Shown here: in pieces, positions 1-12,902 of the stretch
How the letters are laid out: the number at the start of each line of letters is the position of its first letter
Numbering within the stretch: the first letter of the stretch is position 1
Source: Sinohyriopsis cumingii
Taxonomy: Eukaryota; Mollusca; Bivalvia; Unionida; Unionidae
Reading direction: 5' to 3'
Assembly: GCA_028554795.2 (NCBI GenBank)
Contig: CM068841.1
Coordinates: forward strand, 28,575,721-28,639,720
DNA length: 64,000 bases
Program-made: the position numbers and the translations under genes
Notes under the pieces: model-generated
Databases searched by the model: none
Told to the model about the DNA's origin: nothing
Seen by the model: the letters and a program-made list of their open reading frames with translations, nothing else

Positions 1-858
1 AAATCAAGTGCCATGGTGCAGTGTTCGAGACAAAAAAATTTCCACTGTCTCAACTGTACATACATGGGATGTAATGATGTAGGTACAATGGCATCAGTCA
101 ATTACAAACGAAGAGAAAACTAATGAGTTTTTTATTCTTCATGGATCATGTTAAGCTAACATCAATGCTTCACAATAGTACCATTTAGGTTTGGATACAA
201 AAATAAAATACCCTCATATTTTTGTACCACTAATATCTTAAAACAAGTATCATATGATCAACAAGGTGCAATCTATGCTGTGGCTTACAGTGTATGTGAA
301 CACAGATATTTATGAACATTCACTAAATTCAATGTCGTTGTTCTAAAATTTAATACGAATATAGTCTAACCAAACTCTATTAACCCTGGTTTTTGAATGC
401 TCTGCACCTTAAATGTAATCAAAAATCTTCCAGACACAAATCAGACAGCATGAACTTTTACAATGATGGCCAGCCACTAAACTGGGTCTAAAAAAAGAGG
501 ATATCGAGTGTATCATAATAAATGACACAGCTGAACAAATCTTTGTCAACACAATCATGCAGCTTTCATCATGAAATCACAACATGCCACATTCAATCCA
601 GTTTGTACTGGATCAGATTTAGTTTAACCACATCCAAAAATATATATGTGCTTTGATTTTCACTATGCATTTCATGGGGTGTGTAAACTTCCAAAGAAAT
701 ATGGCTGCGTAATGATCTAAATAAAGTGAATTATTGCCATTTAAATGTACCTGTAATCGAATTTTATAAAATGACTCCCATTACCATTAGTTTGCACTGA
801 CAGCCTACATGATCTGTATGATTCATATTATAGCATGGACACATTCAAGTCTTAATCC
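1..858. other. AT-rich sequence, nothing recognised
   Basis: No convincing exon, RNA gene or repeat family was recognised. It should lie within or beyond the 3' part of SCAP. Short unrecognised WD exons cannot be fully excluded by eye. Confidence 0.4.
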
Positions 859-1090
859 CCCCGAGTGGCCGAGTGGTCTAAAGCACTCTCCATTACGGAT
901 CACTGCCATCTCACCTCTGTCTGCATGGGTTCGAGTAACGTGGGTATGTCAGAAAGCTTGCCAGTAGCTTTCATGGGTTAGTGGTTCTTTCCTGGGTTTT
1001 CCTGGGTTCTTCCTTCACCATTAATACTGGCTGCCATGTATAGCTTATCGTGTGTTGAAAAATGGCATTAAACCCTACAACAACAACAAC
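859..1090 (+). mobile_element. tRNA-derived SINE, family 1, copy 1
   Basis: The head has Pol III boxes (A box GTGGCCGAGTGGTCTAAAGC, B box GGGTTCGAGT), followed by a body shared with the other copies and a tail of AAACCCTAC then ACA repeats. It is flanked by a perfect 12-bp target-site duplication, AAGTCTTAATCC, at 847-858 and 1091-1102, so the insertion is intact and fairly young. Confidence 0.93.
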
Positions 1091-1102
1091 AAGTCTTAAT
1101 CC

Positions 1103-2119
1103 AATGTGGGAAATTTCAACCATTTCAAGCTGTCATGCATGTTGAATTGTACAGATTTGCAGGATATGCTGCCAAGGATATTTTGGTTTGGGTTTTTTAC
1201 AGGTAATTTGATGGATGTTGTTTGTTATTTTTATATTCAGACTGCAAAAAGTCCAGCATAACAGACTTTATCAAATCCAAACTTAATATTTTTATGTAAG
1301 TGAGAAGCATACTGTTATTTACTCAACATTATTTATAATCTTACAAAACTATGAAAGAACTGGGACCACAATAAAAGGGAGGAACTCTGATTCAATCCTT
1401 TTTTTTGCATTATCCTCCTCTTCTGAATCTAGAGAATCATAACCTCACATATGAAGGATGCCATCTTATATTTATTCTGGAACTTACATTTGAATTCATT
1501 TAGTCTGTAACAATGCAATGATCTGGTTCATCACCCTAAGCATGAATCAAATGTGTCCTAAGCACAATATTTTGGAATGGTCCATTAAGAAGTAAAGAAC
1601 AGGATTCATTTCAAAATGTTAATGTTCATCTAACAGTACAAATAAATGCATTTTTCATGAAATGAACTGTAGATTAAATCAGGTATATCCATATTGTTCT
1701 ATCTGAACAGAGAAGTAACATTACAGTATTTCAAATGTAGCATTATCTGAAACTTGACTTTTCAGAACTTGTCCAATACAACAGTACTCATGCATTTGAA
1801 AAAGTGAACAATTATTTCGTCATAGAGCTAGAAAAGTATGGATGTATCTATTACATAATCCTGCTATCCTGTTACATACATGTAGCTTCATTCTGCTTTC
1901 TTTTAACCCACAGCTGATTGCAAGGCTAAAGTAGGGGTACTAATATTAGTCCTAGTAACAGTTGTGACTTTTATAGGTGTCTTAAAGGTAGACCTATCCC
2001 CATATCAAACACCTCTAAATTATTCCACAATGATAATTTATACAATATTTGAACTTTGAACTTATGAAGAAAAGTGCGACTGTTTGCATTTGGATATCCA
2101 CATGTATTTGCTTATAGAG
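1103..2119. other. AT-rich sequence, nothing recognised
   Basis: No coding potential or repeat was recognised. Confidence 0.4.
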
Positions 2120-2725
2120 AAAAGTGTAACGCTGTGTTAAACTTTTATGTTTTTGTGTTCTAATAATGAATTCTAAGGTATATTGTATATGTATGTATAT
2201 GTAATTTAATTATTTGTCTGTTAGTTAAATTTTTTTATTCAATTACATGCTATTGAAATGCAATATTGTTTACTGGATTTGATATTGTCCAGAATAGAGT
2301 TCAGTTCTGACTGATTTTTATTTTTTTTCATTTTCGACATAAACAACTAATAAATGATACATAAGTGTTCTGATAATTTTTGGACAAAGATATTCCCTGG
2401 AAATTATACAGAATTCAAAAACTGGAATAATATTTTATGTGATCCAACAAGAGACAGTTGACATATCAGTACAACACTATTATAGACATCATCTCCTTCC
2501 ATCTTGGATTCCATCAGGATTTGAACTCTGATTCACTTAGAACTTTTTACTGACCGGTCTTTTTTAATTCTTGGATTATTTTTGGACTTAATTCACAATA
2601 CCATAAGTTCCTTTTTCTTTTTTTCACTTAGTTTTTTTTATGGAAATAAATTATTTGTTAAATTTTACAAAGCTTGTTATTTTCACTCTTTTCTGTTACC
2701 TTTTTAAGAGCGTAGTCTCATAACA
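2120..2725 (+). mobile_element. Solo LTR fossil, related to the Gmr1-type LTRs
   Basis: A stretch that resembles the LTRs at 6.0 and 11.4 kb: a TTGGACAAAGA block, a CTTCCATCTTGGATTCCATC block, a GGATTATTTTTGGA block, the polyadenylation-type TGGAAATAAATTATTTGTTA, and an end at CACTCTTTTCTGTTACC ... TAACA. There is no internal region beside it. The left border is uncertain. The copy is old and divergent. Confidence 0.6.
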
Positions 2726-4385
2726 ATACCTTGATGCTAATACTTTCATAAGCGCCTTTGGTCTATGAAAATGGGTGAAATGTTTACCAGTAATTGATAT
2801 ATCCGTGTACTGATACTTTTTCCACGTATATACCAATATTGATACAAGTGGTGCAGAATCAATACAAAAAGAATCTTACACTATACAATTTACTTTAATC
2901 TTCAGCAGTCATGAATATCATATATACTTGCTATAAACTTGTTTGCATTAAAGCCGACCCCAGAGCCAGTTTCAGGGTTTTAATGATTAACTGGTCTGTA
3001 TTGCTGTCAGAAAACAAAAGACAAATCCACCATTTATAAACAAAGGCTACGCTGAAACATCCAGCTTTCTATTATGTGGAAATTATGATTTTGTTCAACC
3101 AAAACACAAAAGTAAAATAGATTGATGATGATCTTATATGATCTATATTCAGAATTTTAGCGTTTATTATTACCATTCTTTCATGAGCATCTCAGCTTGT
3201 AGCATCGCTTCTATCATTGAAAAAGAGTAACTCATGAGCTTGTGATGAACGTAAATAAAACAGCTATTACCAACTAGGTGAAGTGTTATCTGAAGAAAGG
3301 GATATGGTCGAAAAAATTAATAAAGCAAAGTCTGCATCTAATCTGTTTGCAAATAAACATGGATTAAAGTGATGCTAGGCACGATTTGCACTGTCTAAGT
3401 ACTGTAGATTATAGTACAGCCTGGTCTTCAGGGTAAACTCGAACCAGCCTGTGAGTTATGAAGTCGTTATTTACCTTTATATATATATATATATATATAT
3501 GCAATCTTTCCTGTCTGATTAAAATAAAAATATTGATAACACCTGCTTGCCTTTTACAAATTAACACAAGGTGCCTAACTCACGTGGTTTGAAATCTAAT
3601 TATTGTATCCCATTATTATTTTCAGCCACTAACAACATCTATCACCATACTGGAAACATTTCACATCTGTCCATCCTCTATGACTTAAATACTTTACTGA
3701 AAATTTAATAACCAAATTTATGCACAGATTCTCAGTGGCTTCATATTTTGTTTACTTTGATTGAATCTGAAACTGAAGGCTACACTTCTTTTGTGTCAGA
3801 TGCTGAAATATGCTACATTTAATTCAATTTGTTGTTACTGTTTATTCAAATCCAAGGCAAAACAATGGCCAGCAATAAAATCAAACTGTTGTGAATTCAC
3901 TGCATGACACACCAGAATCATTGCATCAAATTTCTATCAAATACAGATACATAGTAACAGATAAGCTTTGCGATAAAAGAAAAAAATATTAGCACAGAAC
4001 TGGCAAGGGTCAAATTTCAAACCACATGAATTATAGTTGCATTGTTACTTTCTTGAAGTGAAGTGGATGTTTCCTTTTTTTACTGACATCAGTCATTTTG
4101 TATCATCAGTAAGTAAAATGTGATGGATTTGTTCTTAGTCATCTCACTCAGAATTGTTCATGATGCAGTTTTCCTTGCATAGAGAAATTGCACCATTCTT
4201 ACTGTTTTGAAGACAACACCATCATGCCATCCAAATTTAAGTGATGACATAAAATATATATTTTTTAAGAATTCATACAGTGTAAAACAAAGGACTTGGT
4301 GACTAAAAGTATATGATCAAATGGAGCATATTGAAAGAGCCTGAAAGGCTGAATTAAAATCACAGACAACTAACATGTAGTCTCT
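2726..4385. other. AT-rich sequence with a short TA run
   Basis: Contains a (TA)n run near 3477-3500. No gene was recognised. Confidence 0.4.
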
Positions 4386-4640
4386 TCGTTTTGTTCTTTT
4401 CTTGTCCAGGATGAGAATGGCATATAAACATATGGTAAGTCTATGTCTGTAATCTACATACTGGAAATACAACCGATGGGTCAACACATATAAAACAACT
4501 CCACCCCACTAATGACAGATATTCAAAAAATAAAAAGACCTATAGGTGTATCAATAATGTATCATAGTGTAGTGTGTGTGTGTCACAAATAATATCAATA
4601 TATGGAACAGGTGATACACACCTGTTTCACCCCAAACCTC
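4385..4640. repeat. Dispersed ~250-bp repeat, copy 1
   Basis: Matches 49305-49550 in the same orientation. Shared blocks are TTGTCCAGGATGAGAATGGC / TTGTCATCAATGAGAACAGC, ATGTCTGTAATCTACA, GGAAATACAACC, and the terminal TGATACACACCTGTTTCACC / TGTGTATCATTTCACC. It is divergent and the family was not recognised. Confidence 0.6.
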
Positions 4641-5419
4641 ACCAGTAGAATTAAAATGCACATGCACAAATCTACAAACATAATCAATGACAAAAAAATT
4701 TAAAAGTATAGCAAATACTGATGGTCTGGAGGGTAAAATAATATTACATTTAACAGGATCAAAGCAATGATCATAACTTGTGAGATATTTTGAATGAAGT
4801 TCTTATTTCATATCAACAGTAAATGTAATCTGAACTGTAAACGTTTTAATTACTTTCTTCTCTTCACATCTTACATAATTTATTGGAAACAATTTCAAAA
4901 ATATTTTTGGAGAAAATATCTGAACATTATTTTTTATGAGCCTTTCCTACTAAAAACACGAGTTTAAGTACTATACAGAAGCTGCAAAGGGAGGTAATAA
5001 CTATTTTAAATAAATAATTTTCTCTTAGAATAAAAATGAGTTATGTCCCTTACAATGGTTCGACAAGCATTGCAATGCCTCCAGAGGTAAATTTAGAAAG
5101 TATCTATTATTAACCACAAAAACTATTCTTTGTAGCTGACAATTAGGCAGCATGCCATGCACTTTAGCATGATTTAAATTCAACAAAGTGAAATGCCATC
5201 CTTCAAAGTTTATAATGAATGAGTAGCAAACTCCTTACATAAGATACACAGTACAAGACATGTTCTAGTGCTAGCATGCTTTGTTGAATCTGAAATAGAC
5301 GAAGTCCTTCAGTTTGATATCCTGTAATCATAAACTTCAACCCAAATCATTTAGTGTTTTATATATGTGAGAAAAGACAACTTTGACTGTTAAGCACAAG
5401 ACCCCACAACTAGTTATTC

Positions 5420-6004
5420 ATCTTGTAGCTAATGGTAGTAACAGTTACATATATTGACAAGTAATGTAACATGTGAACCAAGATTCATAGAGATATCTTA
5501 AATTATGTAGGAGTTATCCTATTGAAACAAAAGCATGAATGATGAATGGATGAACAATGGATGAAAGTTACAAATATTTAAAATGAGTACTTGTCAGAAG
5601 CAAATGACATCTCCACCACTAGTCTAATATGTACCAGACCATACCAAGTTTCAAAGAGATATCTTTACCATTTTTTGGGTTATGCTCAGAAATGAATGTG
5701 TGAGCAATGGATGGATGAGCTGATGAATAAAAACAAAACTGAAAATGAAGGTTTGTGAAATACAAAAGATATATATATACACTAATATCCTGATGTTATA
5801 TCAAATTTCAGAGGAATATTTTTAATGGTGTTGGAGTTTTCTCCATGAAATAGTGCAGATAATGGATGAATGGATGGACATATGGACAAAAACATTAAAA
5901 ATATTTAAATCTGAATTGCAAAGCAAAAGTAATAAGTATATGAAATTTCATATCTTAAATGTGTTATGTACATCTGATTTAATTTATATTTGATTTAATT
6001 TAAT
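5420..6004. repeat. Decayed ~160-bp tandem repeat, left part
   Basis: Imperfect units share ACCAAGTTTCAAAGAGATAT, GGAGTTATGCTC-like and GAATGATGGATGGATGA-like blocks; unit starts near 5477, 5644 and 5800 are about 157-167 bp apart. The same unit resumes at 12.4-13.3 kb, so the LTR retrotransposon appears to have landed inside this array. Confidence 0.65.
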
Positions 6005-6770
6005 TGTTTCTAAACTTTAAAAAAATATATTTTTAATTTTATTACATGTCAAAATAATGTAGTTTTGTTTAGTAGGAACTCAATATTTTTTCAGAAAATA
6101 GTTTTACCATGACTCTTCTGTTGTAAACACCTAAAGCTGATCTAGTTCCTGACCTTGATTTACAAATCAGTTAGAGAAGTAAACAACTTTTTATTTTTTG
6201 TATTCTTGAAGTAAAATTATTGGTTTTTATCAAGTTTATACTGGGGCTATGCAATATTTTTATATGTAAACAGCCTCATTTCGCAATTCTAGGCTTTCCG
6301 ACATTACGCATTAGTTTTAATAGTATTGCTTAGAGATCTCTCAGGAGTAGGGCTTAAAAACATTGGGATGTAAAGGTGTTCTTTTGTTTCATCAGCTTGG
6401 AGTTATTTTAATTTTTATTCAAAATATTTGAATTCAAAAGGATTAATTCTTTTTCCTGGAAATATATGAGTTCTCATACAGAATTCTTGGACAAGGACAT
6501 TTCATTAACTTTTACTGGGAAATTTAAACACCAGATTATTGTTTGTGAATAACACAGAACTGTAGACAAAACAGCACAATAATAGCTACCGTATATGTTA
6601 TCGCCTTCGATCTTGGATTCTTCATCAGGGCTCGAATAATTCATTAAACATTTCATTATTAGGACTTCTAAGTATTTTTCCAGGGAAATAAATTATTTGT
6701 TACATTTTTCAAAGCTTATTGTTTTCACTCTTTCTTTTGTTATTGTTTATTTGAGCCTAAACACATAACA
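6005..6770 (+). repeat. 5' LTR of the Gmr1-type fossil
   Basis: Aligns along its length with the 3' LTR, sharing for example AACACCTAAAGCTGATCTAG, CCTGGAAATATAT and AATAAATTATTTGTTAC (polyadenylation-type). The outer border is approximate. Confidence 0.85.
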
Positions 6771-6879
6771 TAAGAAATTGGGTTGCTCATCCTTGAATTT
6801 TTTAATTTTGGCTAAAATATTTCAGAAAACTTTGAATTCCTCTAGTTGTTGAAATCTTTAGTGAAGAAATTGGCAAGCT

Positions 6880-8250
6880 TTTTCTAAAATGTCATCAAGA
6901 GTAGAAACCTTTCTTTCAAGTCCTACCCAGGACCAATTAGACCTTTTCAAAAAAGATGAATTAATTAGACTTGCCAGAAAATATGATCTTTCTGAGGAGA
7001 GGCTTCCTTAATGAAGCAAGAAATAACAAATATTGTGGTCCAGTGTATAAAAGAATGTTTTGGATAAAAGTGCTTTGGTTTTGATCAGTAAGTCTGTATC
7101 AGACTCTGACATAAAAGTAAAGAAATTAGAATTACAATACAAGATGGAATTGGAATTGAGGAAGCTGAAGCTTCAGAATGATAAAGAAGAAAAACATGAA
7201 ATTTGAAGAAAGAAAGAAAGAAAGAAAGAAAGACAAATGCAGTTACAAGAAAAACAAATGCAGTTACAATATGAGAAACAGGAAAGAAAGAGACACGAAA
7301 GAGAGAAAGAAAAATAAATGCATTTACAAGCCAAAGAAAGCGAGAAAGAAAGACAAATGCAGTGACAAGAAAACCAAATGCAATCACAATTAGATAAGAA
7401 AGAAAGAGAGAGAGATGCAAATGCAAAGAGAGAAGGAAGAGAGGGAATATCAATTTAAAATAAAAGAAATGGAGCTGGCAAGTGAAAAGCATATTCCCAC
7501 TTCAAATACAAATTAAAGTTTTGAGGTTGCAAAGAGTATTAGGTTAGTGCCCCCTTTCAGAGAAAGAGACGTAGACAAATATTTTGCTCATTTTAAGAAA
7601 TTTTTTATGGCCAAGGAAGCATTGGACTCAATGATGACAATGTGTACTTACTGGTAAGACTAGTGATATTTACAATTCACTGTCAGTTTTCAAAGTGGTG
7701 ACTATGATATGGTTAAAAATTGCATCTCAAAGGGGTTATGAGCTAGTCCCTGAATCTTATTAGCAAAATTCAGAAACTATAAAAAGGAAGCTGGACAAAA
7801 CTCCGGTCGAATTTGCAAAGTTATTTGATAGATGGTGCTTAGCCAAGAAAGTTGATCAAGATTATGAAAGTCTCATACAACTTGTATTACTTGAAGAACT
7901 GTGTCCATATCTTATCTTGACAAGCATCAGATCGAAACCTTGGAAAATGCTGCTCATGCTACTGATGAGTATTCTTTAACTCATAAAGTTCTTTTTGTAA
8001 ATAAGACTTCCACTCAACAGTCTTTTGGTAGAAAAGTATTTCAGCCTAATACAAGCCCTTCTAAATCTCAAACTAGTACAACTTCCAAAAGTCAAGTTTC
8101 AGATAAGCTTGACTTAAGATCCTCGTCTCTACATGTACATATTGTAAGAAGAAAGGACACATTATTTCTGATTGCTACAAATTGAAAAATAGGCATCAGA
8201 ATCAAGACAGACTTATTCTAAATGCTCTTATTTCTAAGAGGTAAAGGTCA
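6880..8250 (+). mobile_element. gag-like part of the Gmr1-type fossil
   Basis: The region reads as a typical Gypsy capsid precursor: a short N-terminal segment, a long Lys/Glu/Gln-rich coiled-coil stretch encoded by purine-rich GAAAGAAAGA repeats, a capsid-like middle, and a C-terminal CCHC-type zinc-knuckle signature. It is broken in several places. Confidence 0.7.
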
Positions 8251-8339
8251 AGGTCATGTATTGAAAGCAATACATTTGTTGGGTCTAATAAACCTATCTG
8301 ATTTTATTATCGAGAAATGTGAACCATTCATATCAAACG

Positions 8340-8690
8340 GTTTTATATCACTCTTGAGTGATTCGGACAATCCTATCCCTATTAAAATTTTGAGGGACAC
8401 AGGAGCTTCTGAGTCTTTTATTGTCAGGTATTTTGCCTTTCTCTGAGAAGTCTTCTTCTAGTGAGAGTGTTCTTATTCAGGGAGTAGATTGCGCTTTTCT
8501 TAATGTTTCTCTCCAATGTGTAAAGTTGTCATCAGACTTAGTCTCAGGACCCATGACAGTTGGCCCAGTGTCTATTTTACCCAATGAGGGCATTCATTTA
8601 TTACTAGGCAATGACTTAGCTGGAGACAAGGTTGTGGTTAATCCACTTGTAACTGACAAGCCTTGCTTGGATCAGAAATTTGATCCAATT
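8340..8690 (+). mobile_element. Aspartic protease part of the Gmr1-type fossil
   Basis: Contains the retroelement protease signature DTGAS and a downstream hydrophobic LLLGNDLAG segment usual for the end of the protease domain. It follows gag and precedes integrase. Degraded. Confidence 0.7.
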
Positions 8691-8929
8691 GAAAAAGAAT
8701 TCCCTAATTTATTCCCAGCTTGTGCAGTTACCAGAGCTATGGCAAAGTATTCTCTCGAGAATGATGCTGATAAGGAAAGTATTCCTTTAGTTGACACATG
8801 TATTGGTCCGGCTTTTGATGAGGTCACTTTCACTCTTTGTTTGGATCAATCAGAAGGTATTGATCACAGTGATCCTCTTTTAATGACTCATTCTCTTTAT
8901 TTTAATCAGGGTGACAAACGACAATCACT

Positions 8930-9660
8930 TGTCGTCGAACAGGAAAAAGATCCTCAGATCTCGTGTCTGTTTCAAAGAGCCATTAGTGAAACTGAAGCCA
9001 TTGAAGTTCCTGTCTGTTCTTTCATTAAAAATGGAATTCTTATGAGAAAATGGAGACATCCTGAGGTACCTACTTGTGATGAGTGGTCAGTGAACTATCA
9101 AACTGTAGTTCCAAAACCTTACAGGCAAGAAATACTTAGTCTGGCCCATGAAACTCCTTTGGCTGGTCATTTAGGGATTAATAAGACTTATCACAAGATC
9201 TTGACTAACTTCTATTGGCCAAAAATCAAAAGTGATGTTGGTAAATACTGTAGATGTTGTCATACTTGTAAAATGGTAGGAAAACCCAATCAGAAGATAG
9301 CTAAGGCTCATCTGCAACCTACTGTTGCCTTTGACAAACCATTTAATAGAGTTATGGTAGATTGTATTAGTCCCTTACCTAAGACCAAGTCAGGTAACCA
9401 ATACCTTTTGACCATTATGTGTGCATCAACAAGGTTTCCTGAGGCAATTCCTTTGAGGAATATGAAAACTTTAATAAAGATTTTTACTCACTTTGGCCTT
9501 CCCAAAACTGTCCAGTTGGATCAAGGGTCAAATTTTAGGTCTGGAACTTTCCGGCCTATATTGCTTGAATTAGCATTTCAGCAATTCAAGTCAAAAGTAA
9601 AATTATGGTTTGACAGAACTTCAATGGAGAGAACTTTTGAGTCTGGTAATAGAGTTCTGT
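8930..9660 (+). mobile_element. Integrase part of the Gmr1-type fossil
   Basis: Shows the HHCC zinc-binding head (GHLGINKTYHKIL through CRCCHTCK) and the start of the catalytic core (VMVDCISPLPKTKSG, then LDQGSNFRSG), both typical of Gypsy integrases. It lies upstream of reverse transcriptase, the key evidence for the Gmr1-type order. Degraded. Confidence 0.85.
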
Positions 9661-9779
9661 CTCTCTTGCTCATTCTTCAAATTTTTCTTCAGTTTAGATA
9701 ATACGGTCCTTACAAAGTTAAAAAGAAAATGAACAAGTTAAATTATAATATTAGTGCTCCTGGGATCTAAATAAATTGC

Positions 9780-11320
9780 AGGAGTACCAGTATACTGAAA
9801 GAGATAGCCAGGTTAAACATGCAATTAATTTACCTATAGTTGTACCTGTCCCACTCAGTAAAGATTTAAGTGAAGGAATATCATCAGATTGTACTGATAT
9901 TGGACTGACAAATCTTTGGAATTCAGAAATTATGAAAGATCTGGACCAGAAACTCTCACATATGCAAGATCAAGAAAGAAATCAACTTAAACATTTATTA
10001 TTTGAATATGAGCTTTTATTTCCAGATGTTCCTACAAGAACAAACAAAATTTTCTATGATGCTGAAATTGTAAATTCCAAACTTGTGAAACAACACCTGT
10101 ACAGGATGAGCCCTCTAAAACAGGAATACTTGAAAAAAGAAATTCAGTATTTGCTGGAGAATGATTTTATAGAGCCCAGAAAAAGTGACTGGAGTTCACC
10201 ATGCATACTTGTTCCAAAACCAGATAAAATTTTCTGTGTACTGATTATAGGAAGGTGAATAGAGTGACAAAAACAGATTCATTCCCATTATCAAGAATCA
10301 ATGACTATTGATAAGATCAGAAATGCCAAGTATGTCACCAAATTTGACCTTCTGAAAGGATTTTGGCAAATTCCACTAATGGAAAGAGCAAAGGAAATTT
10401 CAGCATTCATGACTCCAGATGGCCTTTATCAATACAGAATGCCGTTTGGGACGAAAGGGTTGCCAAGTCCTTTTCAATGTCTCATGAATATGATTACCTC
10501 TGGTCTAGACAATTGTGATGCTTACACTGATGATGTCATCATCTACAACAACACCTGGAAAGAACGTTTAGCAACAATTCGGAAATTCTTTGACAGACTC
10601 ACAGATGCAAGTTTGACAATTCATTTATCCAAATGTGAGTTCTGCCGTGCTAGTGTAACTTTTCTAGGACATATAGTGGGACACAGACAAGTTAAACCTA
10701 TAGATGCTAAGGTCAAGGCTATCTCTGAATTCCCTGTGCCTGTAAATAAAAAGCAACTGATGCAATTTTCAAGTATGGCTGGATACTATCAGAAATTTTG
10801 TTCCAATTGTTCTATAATTGCTGAACCCCTGACAAATTTATTGAGTAAGGAAAACAAGTTTCTTTGGAGAAGGCTTTTGACAAGTTAAAAGCCATACTTA
10901 AAAGTATGCCAGTTGTTACAGCTCCAAATTTCAGCCAATCATTTAAACTGTCTGTTGATGCAAGTGATGTTGGGGTTGGAGAAGATTTGATTCAAGAAGA
11001 TGAAAATGGTATTGATCATCCAGTGTGCTATTTTTCTAAGAAATTAAATAAGCACCAAAGGAATTATTCAACAATTGAGGAGGAATGTTTGGCTTTGATA
11101 TTAGCATTACAACTTTTTTGAAGTTTACATTAATTCAGCTCCTTCTTCAATTATTGTGTTTAGTGACCACAACCCTTTACTTTCATCGGCAAGATGAAAA
11201 TTAAAAATCAAAGACTACTAAGTTTGTTGTTACAGGAATATGATATTGACATCAGGCTCATCAAGGGAAAAGATAATAGCAGATGCACTTTCCCTGTGTA
11301 TAACAATGTATAATTTCATG
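9780..11320 (+). mobile_element. Reverse transcriptase and RNase H part of the Gmr1-type fossil
   Basis: Typical Gypsy RT signatures are seen in order: WSSPCILVPKPD, KFDLLKGFWQIPL, the polymerase box region around AYTDDVIIYN, and VTFLGHIVG. RNase H signatures SVDASDVG and HPVCYFSKKLNKHQRNYSTI follow. The closing IKGKDN-type sequence is followed directly by the polypurine tract, with no second integrase. Degraded. Confidence 0.88.
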
Positions 11321-11437
11321 TACACTGTTTATAATTTATAAGGGCTTTTATGAGGGTTCTTTTTAACCTCACATATAATTAATCTATTGTAAAGAGGAAG
11401 CTTTATCATATAAATCTTTCTTTTTCTTGGGGGGAAG

Positions 11438-12290
11438 TGTTATTTTTTAAAATTTATTTTTAATTTCATTACAAATCAAAATAATGAAGTTTTGTTTACT
11501 AGGAACTCAATATGTTTTTCAGAAATTAGTTTGACCTTGACCCTTTAGTTGTAAACACCTAAAGCTGATCTAGTTCCCGACCTTGATTTAGCATTAGTTT
11601 GAGAAGTAAACAACCTTTTATTTTTTTTTATTCTCAGAGTGCAATGATTTTTTTTCTCAATGACATATTGGGTCTACGTGATTTTTTTATGTGCAAACAG
11701 CCTTCATTTTGCAATTCTGGATATTCGGACATTGTGCATTAGTTAATTTTAATAGTGATGCTTACAGAAAGAGATCTCAGGAGTCGCGCTTAAAAACACA
11801 TGATGTAAAGGTGTTCTTTTGTTGTGTCAGTTTGGAGTTATTTTAATTTTTATTCAAAATATTTGGATTCAAAAGGATTAATTCTTTTTCCTGGAAATAT
11901 ATAAGTGCTCATAAAGAATTCTTGGACAGAGACCTTTCATTAAATTTTATTTGGAAATTCAAACACCAGATTATTGTTTGTGAATAACACAGAACTGTAA
12001 ACACAGCAGCACAATAATACCTACCGTATACGTTATCGTCTTCCATCTTGGATTCTTCATCGGGACTCAAATTTGAATTCATTAGAACATTTCATTATTA
12101 GGAGTTCTAAAATTGAATTCATGGATTATTTTTCTGATTATTTCTGGATTAGATTCTTAAAACCGTAAGTTCTCATTTTTTCATTTTTAGAGTATTTTTC
12201 CTGGGAAATAAATTATTTGTTACATTTTTCAAAGCTTGTTGTTTTTACTCTTTCTTTTGATACTGTTTATTCAAGCCTAAACACATACCA
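11438..12290 (+). repeat. 3' LTR of the Gmr1-type fossil
   Basis: Begins TGTTATTTTTT right after the GGGGGGAAG polypurine tract and aligns with the 5' LTR to ACACATACCA. It includes GGGAAATAAATTATTTG near the end. Confidence 0.85.
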
Positions 12291-12543
12291 TAGGAAATGG
12301 TAATGGAGTTTTTCCTAAAAAACCAAAGTGTAGGAAAAGAAAATTTGAATGGATACACAGATACATGAATATCATCATTAAAAATCTCAAAACTAAAGAA
12401 TCTTGATTGCCTAAATCTATACCACATGTTTAATATATGTACATGTACCAAGTTTCACAGCGATATCCTGAATAGTTTTGGAGTTATGCTCTATAAACAA
12501 AAGTGTGAATGATGGATGAAAAAATGAACAATAAAACAGATAA
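12291..12543. repeat. Decayed ~160-bp tandem repeat, resumed after the LTR element
   Basis: Contains ATGTACCAAGTTTCACAGCG, GGAGTTATGCTCTA and GTGTGAATGATGGATGAA, matching the units at 5.4-6.0 kb. Confidence 0.6.
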
Positions 12544-12554
12544 AAACAAAAAAT

Positions 12555-12810
12555 GTTGTTGTTGTTGTTCTAGGGTTTAACGCCATTTTTCAGCACAAGA
12601 TAGGCTATACATGGCGGCGGCCAGTATAACTGGTGGAGGAAGAACCCTGGAAAACCCAGGAAGAACCACCGACCCACGAGAAGCTACTGGCAGGCTTTCC
12701 CATGTACCCACGCTAGCCGAGCCTTGGACTCGAACCCACGCAGACAGAGGTGAGATGGCAGTGATCCAGAACGGTGAGCGCTTTAGACCACTCGGCCACT
12801 TGGGGCCCCC
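12555..12810 (-). mobile_element. tRNA-derived SINE, family 1, copy 2
   Basis: Reverse-oriented copy. The TTG-repeat tail and GGGTTTAACGCCATTTTTCA are on the left; the tRNA-like head (B box GGGTTCGAGT, A box GTGGCCGAGTGGTCTAAAGC, read on the minus strand) is on the right. The flanking 11-bp perfect duplication AAACAAAAAAT is at 12544-12554 and 12811-12821. Confidence 0.93.
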
Positions 12811-12902
12811 AAACAAAAAATACTGAAAAGAAAGAATTGTAAACAGCAAAAAGAAAAGCACATTTGGACCAATAGTTAAATATATGTACCAAGTAACAAA
12901 GG

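Larger units (their letters stand above)
6005..12290 (+). mobile_element. Gmr1-type Ty3/Gypsy LTR retrotransposon, broken fossil
   Basis: A nearly full-length, degraded LTR element with LTRs at about 6005-6770 and 11438-12290. In order, the internal parts are a gag-like region, an aspartic protease segment, integrase, reverse transcriptase and RNase H, then a polypurine tract (GGGGGGAAG) next to the 3' LTR. Integrase lies upstream of reverse transcriptase, whereas ordinary Gypsy elements have it downstream. That order with a Gypsy-type RT is the mark of the Gmr1 group. The coding part carries several breaks, roughly eight or more, so the copy is dead. The two LTRs differ at roughly one base in ten by eye, so the insertion is old. 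No clear target-site duplication was found. Confidence 0.9.

Noticed and set aside
7085-7492. Minus-strand Phe/Leu/Ser-rich frame
   Set aside because: It is the complement of the purine-rich gag coiled-coil stretch of the LTR fossil.
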